The position numbers and the translations under genes are program-made. The notes under the pieces were generated by a model. The model saw only the letters and a program-made list of their open reading frames with translations, was not told the DNA's origin and did not search any database. Shown one piece after another: positions 33,720 to 50,645 of a stretch of DNA of 64,000 nt (positions are counted from its first letter, which is position 1; each line of letters opens with the position of its first letter). Location of the stretch: positions 434,001-498,000 of the forward strand of contig JANEZZ010001895.1 in assembly GCA_026122225.1 (NCBI GenBank). The letters are read 5' to 3'. This stretch comes from Heloderma charlesbogerti. Lineage: Eukaryota > Chordata > Lepidosauria > Squamata > Helodermatidae.

Positions 33720-33925
33720 CAAATGGAGATTACAGAGTTTGAAGGTACCTCAGAGATCATCTAGTCCACCCCCTGCTCAATGCAGGCTCTGCACTGCAGG
33801 GTGCAGTTAGAATATCCCTGACAGATGGTTGTCCAGCCTCTGCTTGAATACCTCCAGTGAAGGAGAACCCACCATGTCCCAAGGCAGACTGTTCCACTGC
33901 TGAATACCTCTGACACTGCAAGGGT
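33720..33925 (-). mobile_element. CR1 LINE 3' fragment (older subfamily)
   Basis: ATCATCTAGTCCACCCCCTG, CAATGCAGG, CCTGACAGATGGTTGTCCAG, and TACCTCCAGTGAAGGAGAAC match the antisense CR1 3' end, more diverged than the 0.6-kb copy. Confidence 0.75.
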
Positions 33926-34174
33926 GGCAGCAATGGTTTCGTTCCTCTCTTGCTGCGTCCCGCACAGGATGGGAGTTCAGTCCCTTATTTCCCCAAACTT
34001 CTATACGGAAGAGCAAAGTGGCTTGCCTCTGTTCCTGAGCTTGAGGACAGCCAAGCCTCCACTCCCATCACTCTGCCTTGCAGAAGAGGGCTGAACATGC
34101 ACTACAAGATGCTTAGAGCATTGGACGGACTAGGGAGACCTGTGTACTGGTCCCCACTCAACCATGAGCATCTC

Positions 34175-34735
34175 CCCTACGAGGGAAGGTTGCAACAGCT
34201 GGGTTTAGCTTGGGAAAAAGGAGGGTAAGGAGTCATGACAGAGGTGTACAAAATTCTGCATGGTGTGGAGAATGTGGATAGGAAGACATTTTTTTCCCCC
34301 CTCTCACAATACTAGAACCCAGTGGAGTCATCCCATGAAGCCAAGTGGTGACTCAGGACAGATAAAAGGAAGCACTTCTTCACACAGTGTATAGTTAAAA
34401 CTATGGAATTTGCTACCACAGGAAGTAGTGATGGCCATGAATTTGAATGGCTTTAAAAGGGGGTTAGATACATTCCGGGAGTATCTGGATGGCTTTAAAA
34501 GGGGGTTAAATTCCAGGAGGCTATCAATGGCTACTTGTCCTGATGGTTATGTGTTACTTCCGGTATCAGAGGCAGTGAGTCTATGTACACCAATTTCTTG
34601 GGAACATGGGTAGGAGGGTGCTGTTGCGCTCATGTCCTGCTTATGGTTTCCTGGTCAACAGCTGGTTGGCCACTGTGTGAACAGATTCCTCAACTGGATG
34701 GACCCTTGGTCTGATCCAGCATGGCTCTTCTTATC
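34175..34735 (+). mobile_element. CR1-like LINE 3' end (second lineage)
   Basis: Broken frames give YKILHGVENVDRK, RKHFFTQCIVK and NLNGFKRGLD. The 3' end is GGACCCTTGGTCTGATCCAG, CATGGCTCTTCTT. One internal segment (GTATCTGGATGGCTTTAAAA) looks duplicated. Other copies: 45580-45680 and 50322-50645. Confidence 0.75.
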
Positions 34736-34737
34736 TT

Positions 34738-34870
34738 CTTATGTTCATGAATCTCACTGGTTGCCTTTGGGCAAGTCACCAACTCTCAGCATAACCTACC
34801 TCACAGGGTTGTTGTGAGGATTAAATGGAGAAGGGGAGGATCATGTATGCTACCTTGGGCTCCTTTTCAC
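34738..34870 (+). mobile_element. Partial Sauria-type SINE (3' half)
   Basis: AATCTCACTGGTTGCCTTTG, CAGGGTTGTTGTGAGGATTA, CTACCTTGGGCTCC. Confidence 0.75.
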
Positions 34871-34944
34871 TGTGCTCAGTTAAAATGGGACATTGAATAT
34901 ATGGTGGAGTGTTTCTTTGTTAAATGCGCAGTGTAAACCAGGTA

Positions 34945-35256
34945 TAGGAAACACGTGCCCTCAGACACGTTTCTTGGTGCCCACCAAGCTGCCTACCCTT
35001 CCTACTTCTTATTTAATAACAAACTTTCTTAATGGCAGCTGGGATCGCTTCAAAGCAAAGTGGGGGCCGCTAGCTGCTCCCACCGTCTTTTCCCAGGAAT
35101 GCCTCTGGGCCACACATGGGCTCCCAGACATCCTTAGGAAACTAAGATGGTAGGCGGCTGCATGCCAGTGCTTTCATCCACACTGCACCCATTTTATGGT
35201 GGTGCCCAGGACAGTTTCTCAAATTCCCAAATGTGCCCACGGGCCCCAAAAGGAAG
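34945..35256 (+). repeat. Dispersed repeat (TTGGTGCCCACCA family), copy 1
   Basis: TTTCTTGGTGCCCACCAAGC at the left and CAAATGTGCCCACGGGCCCC at the right; the middle includes GGCAGCTGG. Matches 41330-41812 and 61015-61405 in order. Probably a hAT-type non-autonomous element. Confidence 0.6.
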
Positions 35257-35880
35257 CTTTCCTCTGGTGTAAACTGTCTCAAGGAAACGGCTTTTTTTCT
35301 AGATGGATTACTGACTTCGCATGCAGGATCCAAGTGGGTCATCCAGACTTTTACCCCCAATGCAGAATATTCACCTAGATCTTTATCCAGCAGTGTTTGG
35401 ACTTATTGTCATGGAGTTTACTCCCAAGTCTGCAGCAAACAGTAGTTTCTCATAACAATATTTCCCCTTATCATGAGCTGGCTTTTGCATGATGTATGCT
35501 GACCTGTGGTGTGAATAAGTGTTGAACCATTCACAAGACTGGAACATTCCATGTTTATACAGTTGACAGCCCGAACTGGGACTGTGGGCCAACAAAAGTT
35601 CAGGAGCTTGCAAATCCATGTTGCTTGAGTCTGTGGTCTCAACGCACATGGAACAATTCACAAGACTGAGATGCACTGTGGCTGGAGAAACGTCAACGTA
35701 ACTATGGAGAAAAATGGGGAGTGTGAATGGCTCGATCAAGCTGAGAGGGACTCCATGAGTCGTTGAGAGAGAGGAAGAGCATCCAGTTTGCTTGTGAATT
35801 CAGGTTGTCAGATGACTTTGGAGAAAACGGGGAGAGGAGGAGGGGGAAAATAGAGCCAGTGAACCTTCCATTGCCCTCCA
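35257..35880. other. Gene-free; downstream of C11orf24
   Basis: No repeat or exon recognised. It lies beyond the candidate poly(A) signal of C11orf24. Confidence 0.4.
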
Positions 35881-35887
35881 GGCCTCA

Positions 35888-35893
35888 TTTATT
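35888..35893 (-). terminator. Candidate polyadenylation signal AATAAA for C11orf24
   Basis: The first canonical AATAAA I see on the minus strand downstream of the C11orf24 stop codon. It implies a 3' UTR of roughly 1.05 kb. A MITE copy at 36460-36585 would then lie within the 3' UTR. No transcript evidence is available. Confidence 0.35.
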
Positions 35894-36459
35894 AAGTGAA
35901 TGGGTACAAAAATAAAATCATATAAAGGTGCAGAAGCCCCTCAAGGAAGAGCCATCGTGATTAGGAAACAGCACAGCATTAACAGGGTCTAGTAAACAGA
36001 TTTTTAACAAGCAGGGAGCTCACTGAAACAAGATGCCTGCTCCACCAATGTCACACCCAACAGGGAACAGTGGGAACACCCAGCAGTTTAGGGAGCTTTT
36101 TTCATCCAGAGACTTCGAGGCGTTTGATAACCCATGGACATGAATTGCTCCTGGGTTGCATCTTGAGCCAGCAGCTTTCCCAATGGCTGGTTTACCACTG
36201 CAGTCAGAGGAAATGAAGCTACGTGTACCATAACTAAGACTTCCAACCTTCTCAAAGGAGATTTTGCACTCGGCACTCTTTGGGGTTGCACCATTTGCAC
36301 CAGTGCTGCCAATCCTTGGTCAGGCAGCTGGACTACCAGCAATGGACAGAGCCCCCATGCGACGCGCAGGTGTCAGGAATGCCAGCATGCCCCCAAAACC
36401 GCCCCCACCCTCCAGCCGGAAACACCCCCTTTCACCATGTCTCGCAGAGGAACATGTAG

Positions 36460-36585
36460 GGCAGCCTTCACCAACCAACCTGGAGCCCTTCAAATGTGCT
36501 GGGACGATGACTTACAGAATCCAGTCGGGCTACAGCTGGGAGTAGTAGTCCAACACATCTGGAGGCCATCAGGTGGGGGGAAGCC
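36460..36585. mobile_element. hAT-like MITE, probably in the C11orf24 3' UTR
   Basis: GCAGCCTTCACCAACC...CAAATGTGCTGG and the inverse GTCCAACACATCTGGAGGCC around CAGTCGGGCTACAGCTGGGA. Confidence 0.65.
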
Positions 36586-36945
36586 AAGGCGGGGCCTTAA
36601 CAGGACCTGAGGAACCAGGCCTAGGACAGGACACGGTCCTCAGAGGGGGGTGGCCTGCAGCACTGCCCCTCCTTCACCACGGCAAACCGAACGTGCACCA
36701 CAGAAGCGATGCTGCAGTTCGAGAAATGATATATCCAAGGTAACCTGTGATCGTGAGTTAAAAAAATACTTTAAAAAGTAGAATACATGGCATTCCTCCT
36801 ACATTGCACCAAAAATAATTTGGAAGCACTTTCAATTGGTCTTATAGGCAGAACAGGGAACTGAAAGATAAGTCCCCCTTGGCTTTAGACTTCCCTCAAT
36901 AACAGCTGTATATATTAAGCTTTTTCCTTTGCATCTCTATTGCTT

Positions 36946-42785
<5,840 letters not shown>

Positions 42786-42877
42786 CTTGAAGGCTTGCCT
42801 TGGAAGGAAGCCAAGTTTCTCTGGCTGGTGTTCTCCAGATTTACCAGCCTCCATCAGTCAGACCTTAGGTGACACAT
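42786..42877 (-). other. Probable 5' UTR part of C11orf24 exon, with upstream acceptor
   Basis: On the minus strand, a pyrimidine-rich stretch ending CCTTGGCAG (AG at 42879-42878) looks like a 3' splice site 92 bases upstream of the start codon. This suggests that an untranslated first exon and the promoter lie further upstream at higher coordinates. I could not identify that exon or a CpG island for it in the window. Confidence 0.4.
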
Positions 42878-43539
42878 CTGCCAAGGAAAAATACCAATGT
42901 ATACTATCCAAATGTTTGTGAGACACTTTCAGGCTTTGTCCAGGGTTTGGTTTGGTTTTTTGCTACAGCTCTCTTTTTATGGGTCCTCACGCTGGACCAT
43001 ACCAAAGGCTTTTACAAGTGTTAAAAGGCTGTATACACTGATAAGACAAGATGCCACAAGTGATTCAACAACTGTAGTTAACTTGAGCTTAGAACACTTC
43101 TCTATATCTTGCCAGCAAATAGAATGGCCTATGACAGAGGTAGGCTGCCTGCAACCTGCATGCAGCCCTCGAAGGCCTTGGCTGTGGCCTTCAAGCAGGT
43201 GCCCATGCCCCCCAATTCCCCCCTTGTATGCCTACAGCTCAATTTTTCAGCAGGCTGGGGGGAGAGGCATGCACGAGGGGAGTCATCCCCTGAGTGCCCC
43301 CTCCCTAGCTAACCCACCGGACAGGCTGGCTGGAGTGCGACTGAGATGGGAAGGAAGGCGTGCAGGAAGAGTTATCCCAGCGTGCCTCCCTCCCCAGTTA
43401 AACTGCAGACCTCTCGCCTACCTGACTGACTGGCGCTTTTCCCCAGCACCTGTCAGCTGGGCAATAAAGTGTCTATGGATCTTAGGCTGTGTCTGAGTCA
43501 GTAAAAGCTTTTGTTTCATGTCTACTGGATACTGCAATG

Positions 43540-44000
43540 TCTCTTTAATACAACACAGCTAATGCTTCTTTTAAACATATGTTTTGGCAATCTCCAGTAG
43601 TTTCTTCTTTTTGTGGGGAGGTTATTACTCAGATACATTTTGTACTGTAACAGTCTTTAACATTCACTGATGTACACTGTCTTTTAAATTATTTACCTGC
43701 TTCATGGAAATTAACAAATGGTTGGCGTAAATGGATTCTCTGCACCCTTTTGACAGCAAAGAGACTGGTATTACAATATTGGAAGGATAAACTCACCTCC
43801 TATAATGCAATGGATCGAGGACCTTACAACGCTTTCGGTATCTGAATGAGTGGCATATAGACGCCACCTTCAAATAGATACTTATTTGGATATTTGATCT
43901 ACTTTTCTTGAAGCCTATGTATAATTCCTAGAAGGTTGTATGCATTTCATATGTATTCATTGCTATGGATATATACAAATCCATGGACATATATTGTTTT
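43540..44000 (+). mobile_element. L1-clade LINE 3' fragment
   Basis: Broken frames parallel the 14.7-15.2-kb L1 C-terminus in order: the FTDV..LLNYLPASW-like stretch, TAKRLVLQYWKDKLT-like stretch and the final FLEAYV. Many stops; an older copy of the same or a related family. Confidence 0.75.
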
Positions 44001-45280
44001 TAATTTTTAAAAAAATTGGGTGCCCGAAAGGGAGGGCATGTGTCCCCACAAGGAAGCTAACTGACCCTCACCTTTTATCCCAACAACCCTATAAAGTAGG
44101 CCAGGATAAGAACTACAGAGTGGCCCATCTTCAAATAAAACTCTGTCAAAACACCTGACACCATTGCCCTGTGTCCTAATATGAATTCCGCTTTTTTTTT
44201 TTAATTGCTGAAATTAGTGCTTCAGAAAAGGAATACTCATTTTACTGCTTTATCCTTTGGCTCTCTAGCAAATCTCATACACAGAAACATTTTGCAACTC
44301 CTTTCACATTTCCTATTATCCCATCCCACCCCTCTGCCATCTTTTGTCAGGTTTGTGGTCCGCCTGAACTCCTCATATATAATATGTAATGACATGCATA
44401 AGCCAGCAACAGAAGATGAAATGTTCACGATTACCCTTTTCATGATTACCCTTTTTTGGAAATCTACAGTTACACACCTTATGCCTCAGAGACAGTTGGA
44501 GCTGTTACTTCACTGCCTTGGCTTAAACACTGCAGAATGAGTTTTGCTGCTGGCCAGGGAGTAGAATTATCTCACTATATGACAGGCAGCTTTACAGTCA
44601 CCTCCTTAGCACCTGGGAAACATCAACTGTACCAAACATGCTATTATAGGAAAGTCTTTTGTCATTCTGTTTCCCGTAATACTGATACTTTTATGACTCT
44701 CTTTGGGATTGTTCACATCACTTGGAAAACTTTGTGCCAGCAAACAAAAACAGAAGCCAGCAAACAAAAACACAAGAAGCAGATTTAGGATTTAATACAG
44801 AAAACAGATCCTTAATAACATTTAAAAATTAGATCTCTAAGTAGGTGCCAATCTCTTCATGGATTACAATATACAAATTACAGTCTCTTCATGGATTATG
44901 AGATAAAGCCATCTTTCCCACTGACAACCGCATAATAATAGACAGGATGATAAAGACTAAATTTTCTTACCATATGTGTGGCAGGAAAACCACTCTGCCA
45001 TAAAGTCTGCCTCTGGTTTTATTTCTGAAAACCTCTTCCTCTATATATGGCAGGCTTGCCACCTTAAACCCTACCATAATGTTTCTGGCAATCTTATTTA
45101 TGCTTTCTTTAAATGAGGAACACCAAGTTGTGCTAACATTTATGATGTAAGTAGGGGCACTTGCTTTGTGCCTGGGGTGAGACTCTGGAATAAAAGATCT
45201 AGCTTTCTTCGGGTGGAGTGCCTACAGTATCTTAAAGAGCAGAGAATAAATAATTGCACAAGACAGATCCTGAATTCAGT
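44001..45280. other. Gene-free; nothing firmly recognised
   Basis: AT-rich. A 15-bp direct repeat CAGCAAACAAAAACA occurs twice at 44738-44772. No exon seen. Confidence 0.4.
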
Positions 45281-45284
45281 TTCC

Positions 45285-45410
45285 AGAGGAGTAGCCATGT
45301 GAGTCTGTTGCAGCAAAAACAGAGAGTCTTGTAGGACCTTAAAAGACGAACAAATTTATTATTGTGTAAACTAGTCTATGAACGTTTATGCCATAATAAA
45401 TGTGCAAATA
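45285..45410 (+). repeat. Dispersed repeat (GTCTGTTGCAGCAAAAACA family)
   Basis: GAGTAGCCATGTGAGTCTGT, AGTCTTGTAGGACCTTAAAA, ACAAATTTATTATTGTG. A weaker relative is at 54915-54990. I do not know the superfamily. Confidence 0.5.
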
Positions 45411-45579
45411 TACTACGGGACTCTTATCTTGAATTCAAGTAGAGTAGGATCATCTTACAGAGGCTTCAGTCTTAATGGGGCATTAGGATAAACCACTTTA
45501 TTTCCTGTAGTAAGAAATCATCTACCCTCTTATTTAGAGACCCAACTTTTGTTAACATTGACTCATGCCTTGTTTGTCA

Positions 45580-45680
45580 GTTCCTGGTTGACAGCTGGTT
45601 GGCCACTGTGTGAACAGAATGCTGGACTAGATGGACCCTTGGTCTGATCCAGCATGGCTCTTCTTATGTTCTAATGTTCA
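45580..45680 (+). mobile_element. CR1-like LINE 3' terminus only
   Basis: GGTTGACAGCTGGTTGGCCA to CATGGCTCTTCTTATGTTCT, the last 95 bases of the second CR1 lineage. Confidence 0.75.
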
Positions 45681-46089
45681 CAAGACACAGAGCAATTTTT
45701 AAAAAGTTTTAAAAGAACTTGCTGGAGCTGGATGTCCAAGGGAACGAAAGCATTTTTAGGGGAGGGGTTTAAAGGGGGAAAGGCTTGGTATTAAACCCTG
45801 CATATCTGTCTGAAAAATGTTTTAGCCTTAAGATGGAATGGAATGAATCCTTGGATTAGAACTTTGCCATCAGTTTTAATTGTCCCCAAGTACACAGAGG
45901 CATACAGTTGGAAGCAACAATGGGGCACTCCTTGACAATACAAAAGTAGCAAGCAAACCATATCTGCCAAACAAACTGTCTACAAAGATAAAATTAGGCT
46001 TAACACCATGCCTCTGCCCAGAAACTGAGTTCACACTGCATGTGGGCATTCCAGAATTGTGAAATGTAAATGTTATAAAAGCTTCAAAT

Positions 46090-46990
46090 AGTTGGTCAGA
46101 GGCTGTAATGGAATAATGCCACTGAACCAATGAAATTTGGAGCACATGAGGAAAAGGAAACACATAGGTGTCCCAGTGAGCACCCTAGCTGCTGCATTCT
46201 GCACTAGCTGCAGCTTCTGAATCATGCGCAAAGGTAGTCCCACACAGAGCATGTTGCAGTAGTCTAATTGTGAGGTTACCAGTGCATGGATCACCGTGGT
46301 TAGGCTATCCCTATCCAGGAACAGATGTAGTTGGCAGACCAACCGGACGTGGTAATGGGCGGTCTGGGCCACCGAGGCTACCTGGGCTTCCAGTGACAAA
46401 GGTGGATCCAGGAGCACCCTCAAACTATGGACCTGCTCCTTCAGAGGGAGCACAACTCCACCCAGAACAGGAAAACACCCCAATTCCTGGACCTGGGAAC
46501 TGCCAACCCATAGGGTATACAAGCACCAGTTCAGAACATGCACAGCCTCTCCCAATTCAGATGTCACAGAGAAAGAGAGCTGTTTGTCATCTGTTGGTGA
46601 CAACTAGCCCCAAATCTCTTGATGACCACTCCCAACGGCTTCATATACATATTAAACAGCATTGGGAACAATATGGTGCCCTGTGGTAGCCCACAGTTCA
46701 GCTGCCATGGGGCTAAGGCACAGTCACCCAATGCTATTCTCTGGAACCAATCTTGCAAGTAAGAGTCGAACCACTGTAGAAAAGTGCCTCCAACTCCCAA
46801 CTCACGGAGGCAGTCCAGGATGATACCATGGTCAACGGTATCAAAACCCGCTCAGAGATCAAGAAGAAGTAACAGAGTTGCACTTTCCCTGTCGCTCTCC
46901 CAAAGGAGGTCATCCATCAGGGCAACCAAGGCCAATTCTGTCCCAAACCAGACTGGAACTATGCACCCAAATGTAGCCCGCATTTCAGTG
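46090..46990 (-). mobile_element. L2-clade LINE fragment (RT to C-terminus)
   Basis: Minus-strand frames: a FDTVDHGIIL-like segment (46830 region), FLQWFDSYLQDWFQ, LPQGTILFPMLFN, GVVLPLKEQVHSLRVLLD, SLTTVIHALVTSQLDYCN and KLQLVQNAAARVLTG. These are L2 RT motifs in order, broken by two or three frameshifts or stops. The YADD region is disrupted. Confidence 0.88.
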
Positions 46991-47027
46991 TTCTCAGGGT
47001 AGTGGAAGCTGGCCCTTAGTAACGTAG

Positions 47028-47375
47028 GAAGCGGCTTTATATGGTGTCAGACCATTGGTCCATCTAACATGCAGTATTGTTTACAGCAACCTTCCCCAAC
47101 CTAATGCCCTCCAAATGTTCTAGACTACAACTCTCAGCATTCCTACAACTCCCAGCATTCCTGAGCACTGGCCATGCTGGCTGGGGCTGTTGGGAGCTGA
47201 AGTTCAAAACATCTGGAGAGCACCAGGGTGTGGAAGGCTGGTCTACATTCACTGGCAGTGGCTTCCCGGGGTTTACGGCAGGAGTCTTTCCCAGCGCTAT
47301 CTGGCGATGCCAGGGATTAAACCTGGAGGCTTTCACATGCAAAGCACATGCTGTGCCCTTGAGCTGCAGCATCTC
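47028..47375 (-). mobile_element. tRNA-derived SINE interrupted by a MITE
   Basis: 47028-47085 is the 3' half (GGAAGCGGCTTTATATG, GGTCCATCTAACATGC). 47246-47375 is the 5' half with a decayed B box (GATTAAACC). The insertion at about 47086-47245 separates them. Confidence 0.85.
47086..47245. mobile_element. hAT-like MITE nested in SINE
   Basis: GCAACCTTCCCCAACCTAAT at the left and CACCAGGGTGTGGAAGGCT at the right. The 8-base flanks TGTTTACA and GGTCTACA both derive from the TGTCTACA expected at that point of the SINE, consistent with an 8-bp duplication. Confidence 0.82.
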
Positions 47376-47471
47376 CCCTTTAGGATCTTATTCTTGCAGT
47401 TTTAAAATGTTTCCAACCCTTATGGTTGCATGATAAAGACAAGGTGTGAAAGCAGTTCAGATATAGATATA

Positions 47472-47688
47472 TAAGGTCGGATCCAACGCTGGTCATCCAC
47501 TAGCAGAACTGATTTCCCCTTCCCTGAAGACCAACGTGTGCCCCAAATCTGTTGGAGGGTTGGGGGGACCCTCCAGAGCAGCTTTGGGACATATGTGGGA
47601 GGCTGCAAGGAGAAGGAAGGGACGGGGAGGTCACACTGCACTAGCTCAAGCAACGCTGGATCCAACTCTGTATGTGCAAGGCGCTGGT
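47472..47688. mobile_element. MITE (GGATCCAACGCTGG termini)
   Basis: GGATCCAACGCTGGTC at the left and AGCAACGCTGGATCCAAC at the right are terminal inverted repeats around a GC-rich core. Confidence 0.7.
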
Positions 47689-48439
47689 GTTCTCAAGCTG
47701 CCATTAACCGCAGCTTTAATGCGGTTAATGCATTAAACATTAACAGCTGCATTAACCGCATACCTCATTTTCAAGATTTTTATAGAGTTGGCAAGTTTGG
47801 CTCTTTTTCCAAACAGAACTTAGGGTCAACAAAACTAAAATAAAAATAACAAAGTGAGTGCAGTCCACAGCTGCGATATTAAGTAGGGCTCCAGATGCAT
47901 TTTCAAAGTACAGAACTGACCTACTCCTGCAGAACAGGCAAAGCCACAACAGCTTCAAGTTGAGGAACAAGCAGAATCAGTATACGCACCAGGAGGAGGT
48001 GAGATCCTGTGGGTCGCCAAGCAGTGCTGAAAGAGAAGCTAAAGGGCTGTGCGGGAATTTGGCTCCACAATGGAGAATGTATTAGCAGCACGAAATATTT
48101 CAAACTCCTGTGTGGAGTCCAACGTACCCCTATAGCTAAAGCTGTACCTCTACATGTAGCACAATGATGTGGAAAAGTTTTTGGAAAGATCTAATTCTTA
48201 TACACTATAAATAGCCCTGAACAGCTTTCCAACATGCCCCGAATTAAGCAGTAATTTTTTGGTCACATAACTCAGGCCTACAAAGGCTACAGAACATATG
48301 TCTTTGCTGCCGATTGATTATTTTAAAAAAAACCCACAATTCTGACTGGTCTTTCCTAATCTGCCCAGAGAAACAGGGTGCGTACTAGGGAAAGGCTCAG
48401 CTAGTGCTAGTGTAATGGACAGTAATAAAGGCATGAAGA

Positions 48440-49795
48440 CAGGCATGGAGAATCGACAGACTGCTACACCTTTCTGGAGCAGATGATAAAGCAATCCATC
48501 TGGAAGGACCTTGACAACAATGCCGTGATTACTCGAAGCCAACATGGATTTGTCAAAAACAAGTCCTGCCAGACAAATCTGATCTCATTTTTTGATCAAG
48601 TAACCTCCCTTGTGGACCGTGGGAATGCTGTAGACATCATATACCTCGACTTCAGCAAAGCTTTCAACAAAGTGCCCCATGATATCCTGATGAGCAAACT
48701 AGCTCCAAGTGGGCTAGATGAAACAACGATCCGGTGGATCCACAGTTGGCTACAGAATCGGACTCAAAGAGTGCTCATCAAGGGGACCATCTCAAACTGG
48801 GGAGAGGTAACGAGTGGGGTACCGCAGGGCTCAGTCCTGGGCCCAGTGCTCTTCCACATTTTTATGAATGACTTGGAGGAGGAGGTGCAGGGAATGCTGA
48901 TCAAATTTGCGGGTGACACAAAATTGGGCGGGATAGCAAATACTTTGGAAGACAGAAACAAAATTCAAAGTGATCTGGATGGACTGGAGCGCTGGGCAGA
49001 AAACAACAGAATGACATTTAATAGGGATAAATGCCACGTTCTGCACCTAGGAAAAAGAAATCAAATGCACAGTTACAAGATGGGGGATACGTGGCTCAAC
49101 CACACTACAAGAGAGAAGGATCTTGGAATTGTTGTCGATCACAGGCTGAATATGAGCCAACAATGTGATGTGGCTGCAAAAAAGGCCAATGCTATTTTGG
49201 GCTGCATTAATAGAAGCATAGCTTCCAAATCCCAGGAAGTCCTAGTTCCCCTCTACTCAGTACTGGTTAGGCCTCATCTGGAGTACTGTGTCCAGTTCTG
49301 AGCACCACACTTTAAGAAGGATGCAAACAAACTGGGGAGGGTTCAGAGGAGGGCAACAAAGATGATCAGGGGACTGGAAACAAAGCCCTATGAAGAGAGA
49401 CTGAAAGAACTGGGCATGTTTAGCCTTGAGAAGAGAAGACTGAGGGGAGATATGATAGCACTCTTCAAGTACTTGAAAGGTTGTCACAGAGAAGAAGTCC
49501 AGGATCTCTTCTTGATCATCCCAGAGTGAAGGACACGGAATAATGGGCCCACGTTACAGGAAGCCAGATTCCTGCTGAACATCAGGAAAAACTTCCTGAC
49601 TGTAAGAGCAATATGATAATGGAACCAATTACCTGGGGAGGTGGTGGGCTCTCCCACACTGGAGGCCTTCAAGACGAGGCTGGACAGCCATTTGTCAGGG
49701 ATGCTCTGACTTGGATTCCTGCATTGAGCAGGGGGTTGGACTCAATGGCCTTGTAGGCCCCTTCCAACCCTACTATTCTATGTTTCTATGACCTT
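48440..49795 (+). mobile_element. CR1 LINE, 5'-truncated, with long RT frame
   Basis: The frame 48483-49301 (272 codons) covers RT: KNKSCQTNLISFFDQV, IIYLDFSKAFNKVPH, TSGVPQGSVLGPVLF, a mutated catalytic box FAGD (48906-48917, normally FADD), LHLGKRNQ and [15 protein letters not shown]-to-TGA stop at 49299-49301 follows. After it the CR1 C-terminus continues ([30 protein letters not shown]) with three further stops. The 3' terminus is the CR1 ACTATTCTATGTTTCTATG type. Inactive. Confidence 0.93.
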
Positions 49796-50321
49796 TTCAT
49801 CTGGGCCATCACCTCTCTTCCAAGGCCCATATCCTTTCTTGAGCCCCTTCCCCCTCCTTACCAGCGAATAACTGGCCTCCCACTCTCTCTCTGTCTGGCT
49901 CTAGCAAGGAGAATGAGAGCAACCCTGGCAGGTATGCAAGCAACTTGCAAGGATGGAGGCCAGCTACATTGTGCAGTGGTTAGAATGGTGTGGCGTCCTT
50001 CAGAAAGACACTCTAGTTGCTGCACTCCATGGCGGAGCCTCTGAGCTTGCCCCTGCCCATGGGGCATGAGGAGAGCAGGGAAGGCAGAGACTCCCTGGGC
50101 AGCCGCCCTGTTGTGCGCTTGGCTCTGCAGTGAGCTGTCTCAGGCCAGTCTGGGTTTCTGTGTAAATAAAAAAAGGGAATGCATGGGGTACATGTTTGTG
50201 TGGGCGCACACACATGGACAGATGAGAAGCGTAGGGCTTGTGTGCTGGCTCTGACCCACTCATTTTGGGTTTTGGCTCCCTGCCCCCAGCCAGAATGCGG
50301 CCCCTAGCCACTTTTTCCCAA

Positions 50322-50645
50322 GGGAACATAAGAAAATAAGAAGAGCTATGATGGATCAGACCAAGGGTCCATCCAGTCCACCATTCTGTTCACAGCATGG
50401 CCAACCAGCTGTTGACCAGGCACCCACAAGCAGGACACGAGTGCAAGAGCACCCTCCCACCCATGTTCCCCAGCAACTGGTGCACATAGGCTCACTGCCT
50501 CTGGTACTGGAGGTAGCGCATGGCCATCAGGACCAGTAGCCACTGATAGCCTTCTCCTCCAGGAATTTGTCTAACCCCCTCTTAAAGCCATCCAAGTTGG
50601 TGGCCATTACTATATCTTGTGGTAGCAAATTCCATAGTTTAAGTA
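50322..50645 (-). mobile_element. CR1-like LINE 3' end (second lineage)
   Basis: ACATAAGAAAATAAGAAGAG, GATCAGACCAAGGGTCCATC, GGCCATCAGGACCAGTAGCC, TCTTAAAGCCATCCAAGTTG: antisense of the 34.2-34.7-kb copy. Confidence 0.85.

Noticed and set aside
1..36000. KMT5B exons, expected on the other side of C11orf24
   Set aside because: No SET-domain or KMT5B-like coding segment found among the frames.
42897..43496. A 199-codon plus-strand frame upstream of C11orf24
   Set aside because: No family resemblance, no credible start context, and composition typical of non-coding sequence.
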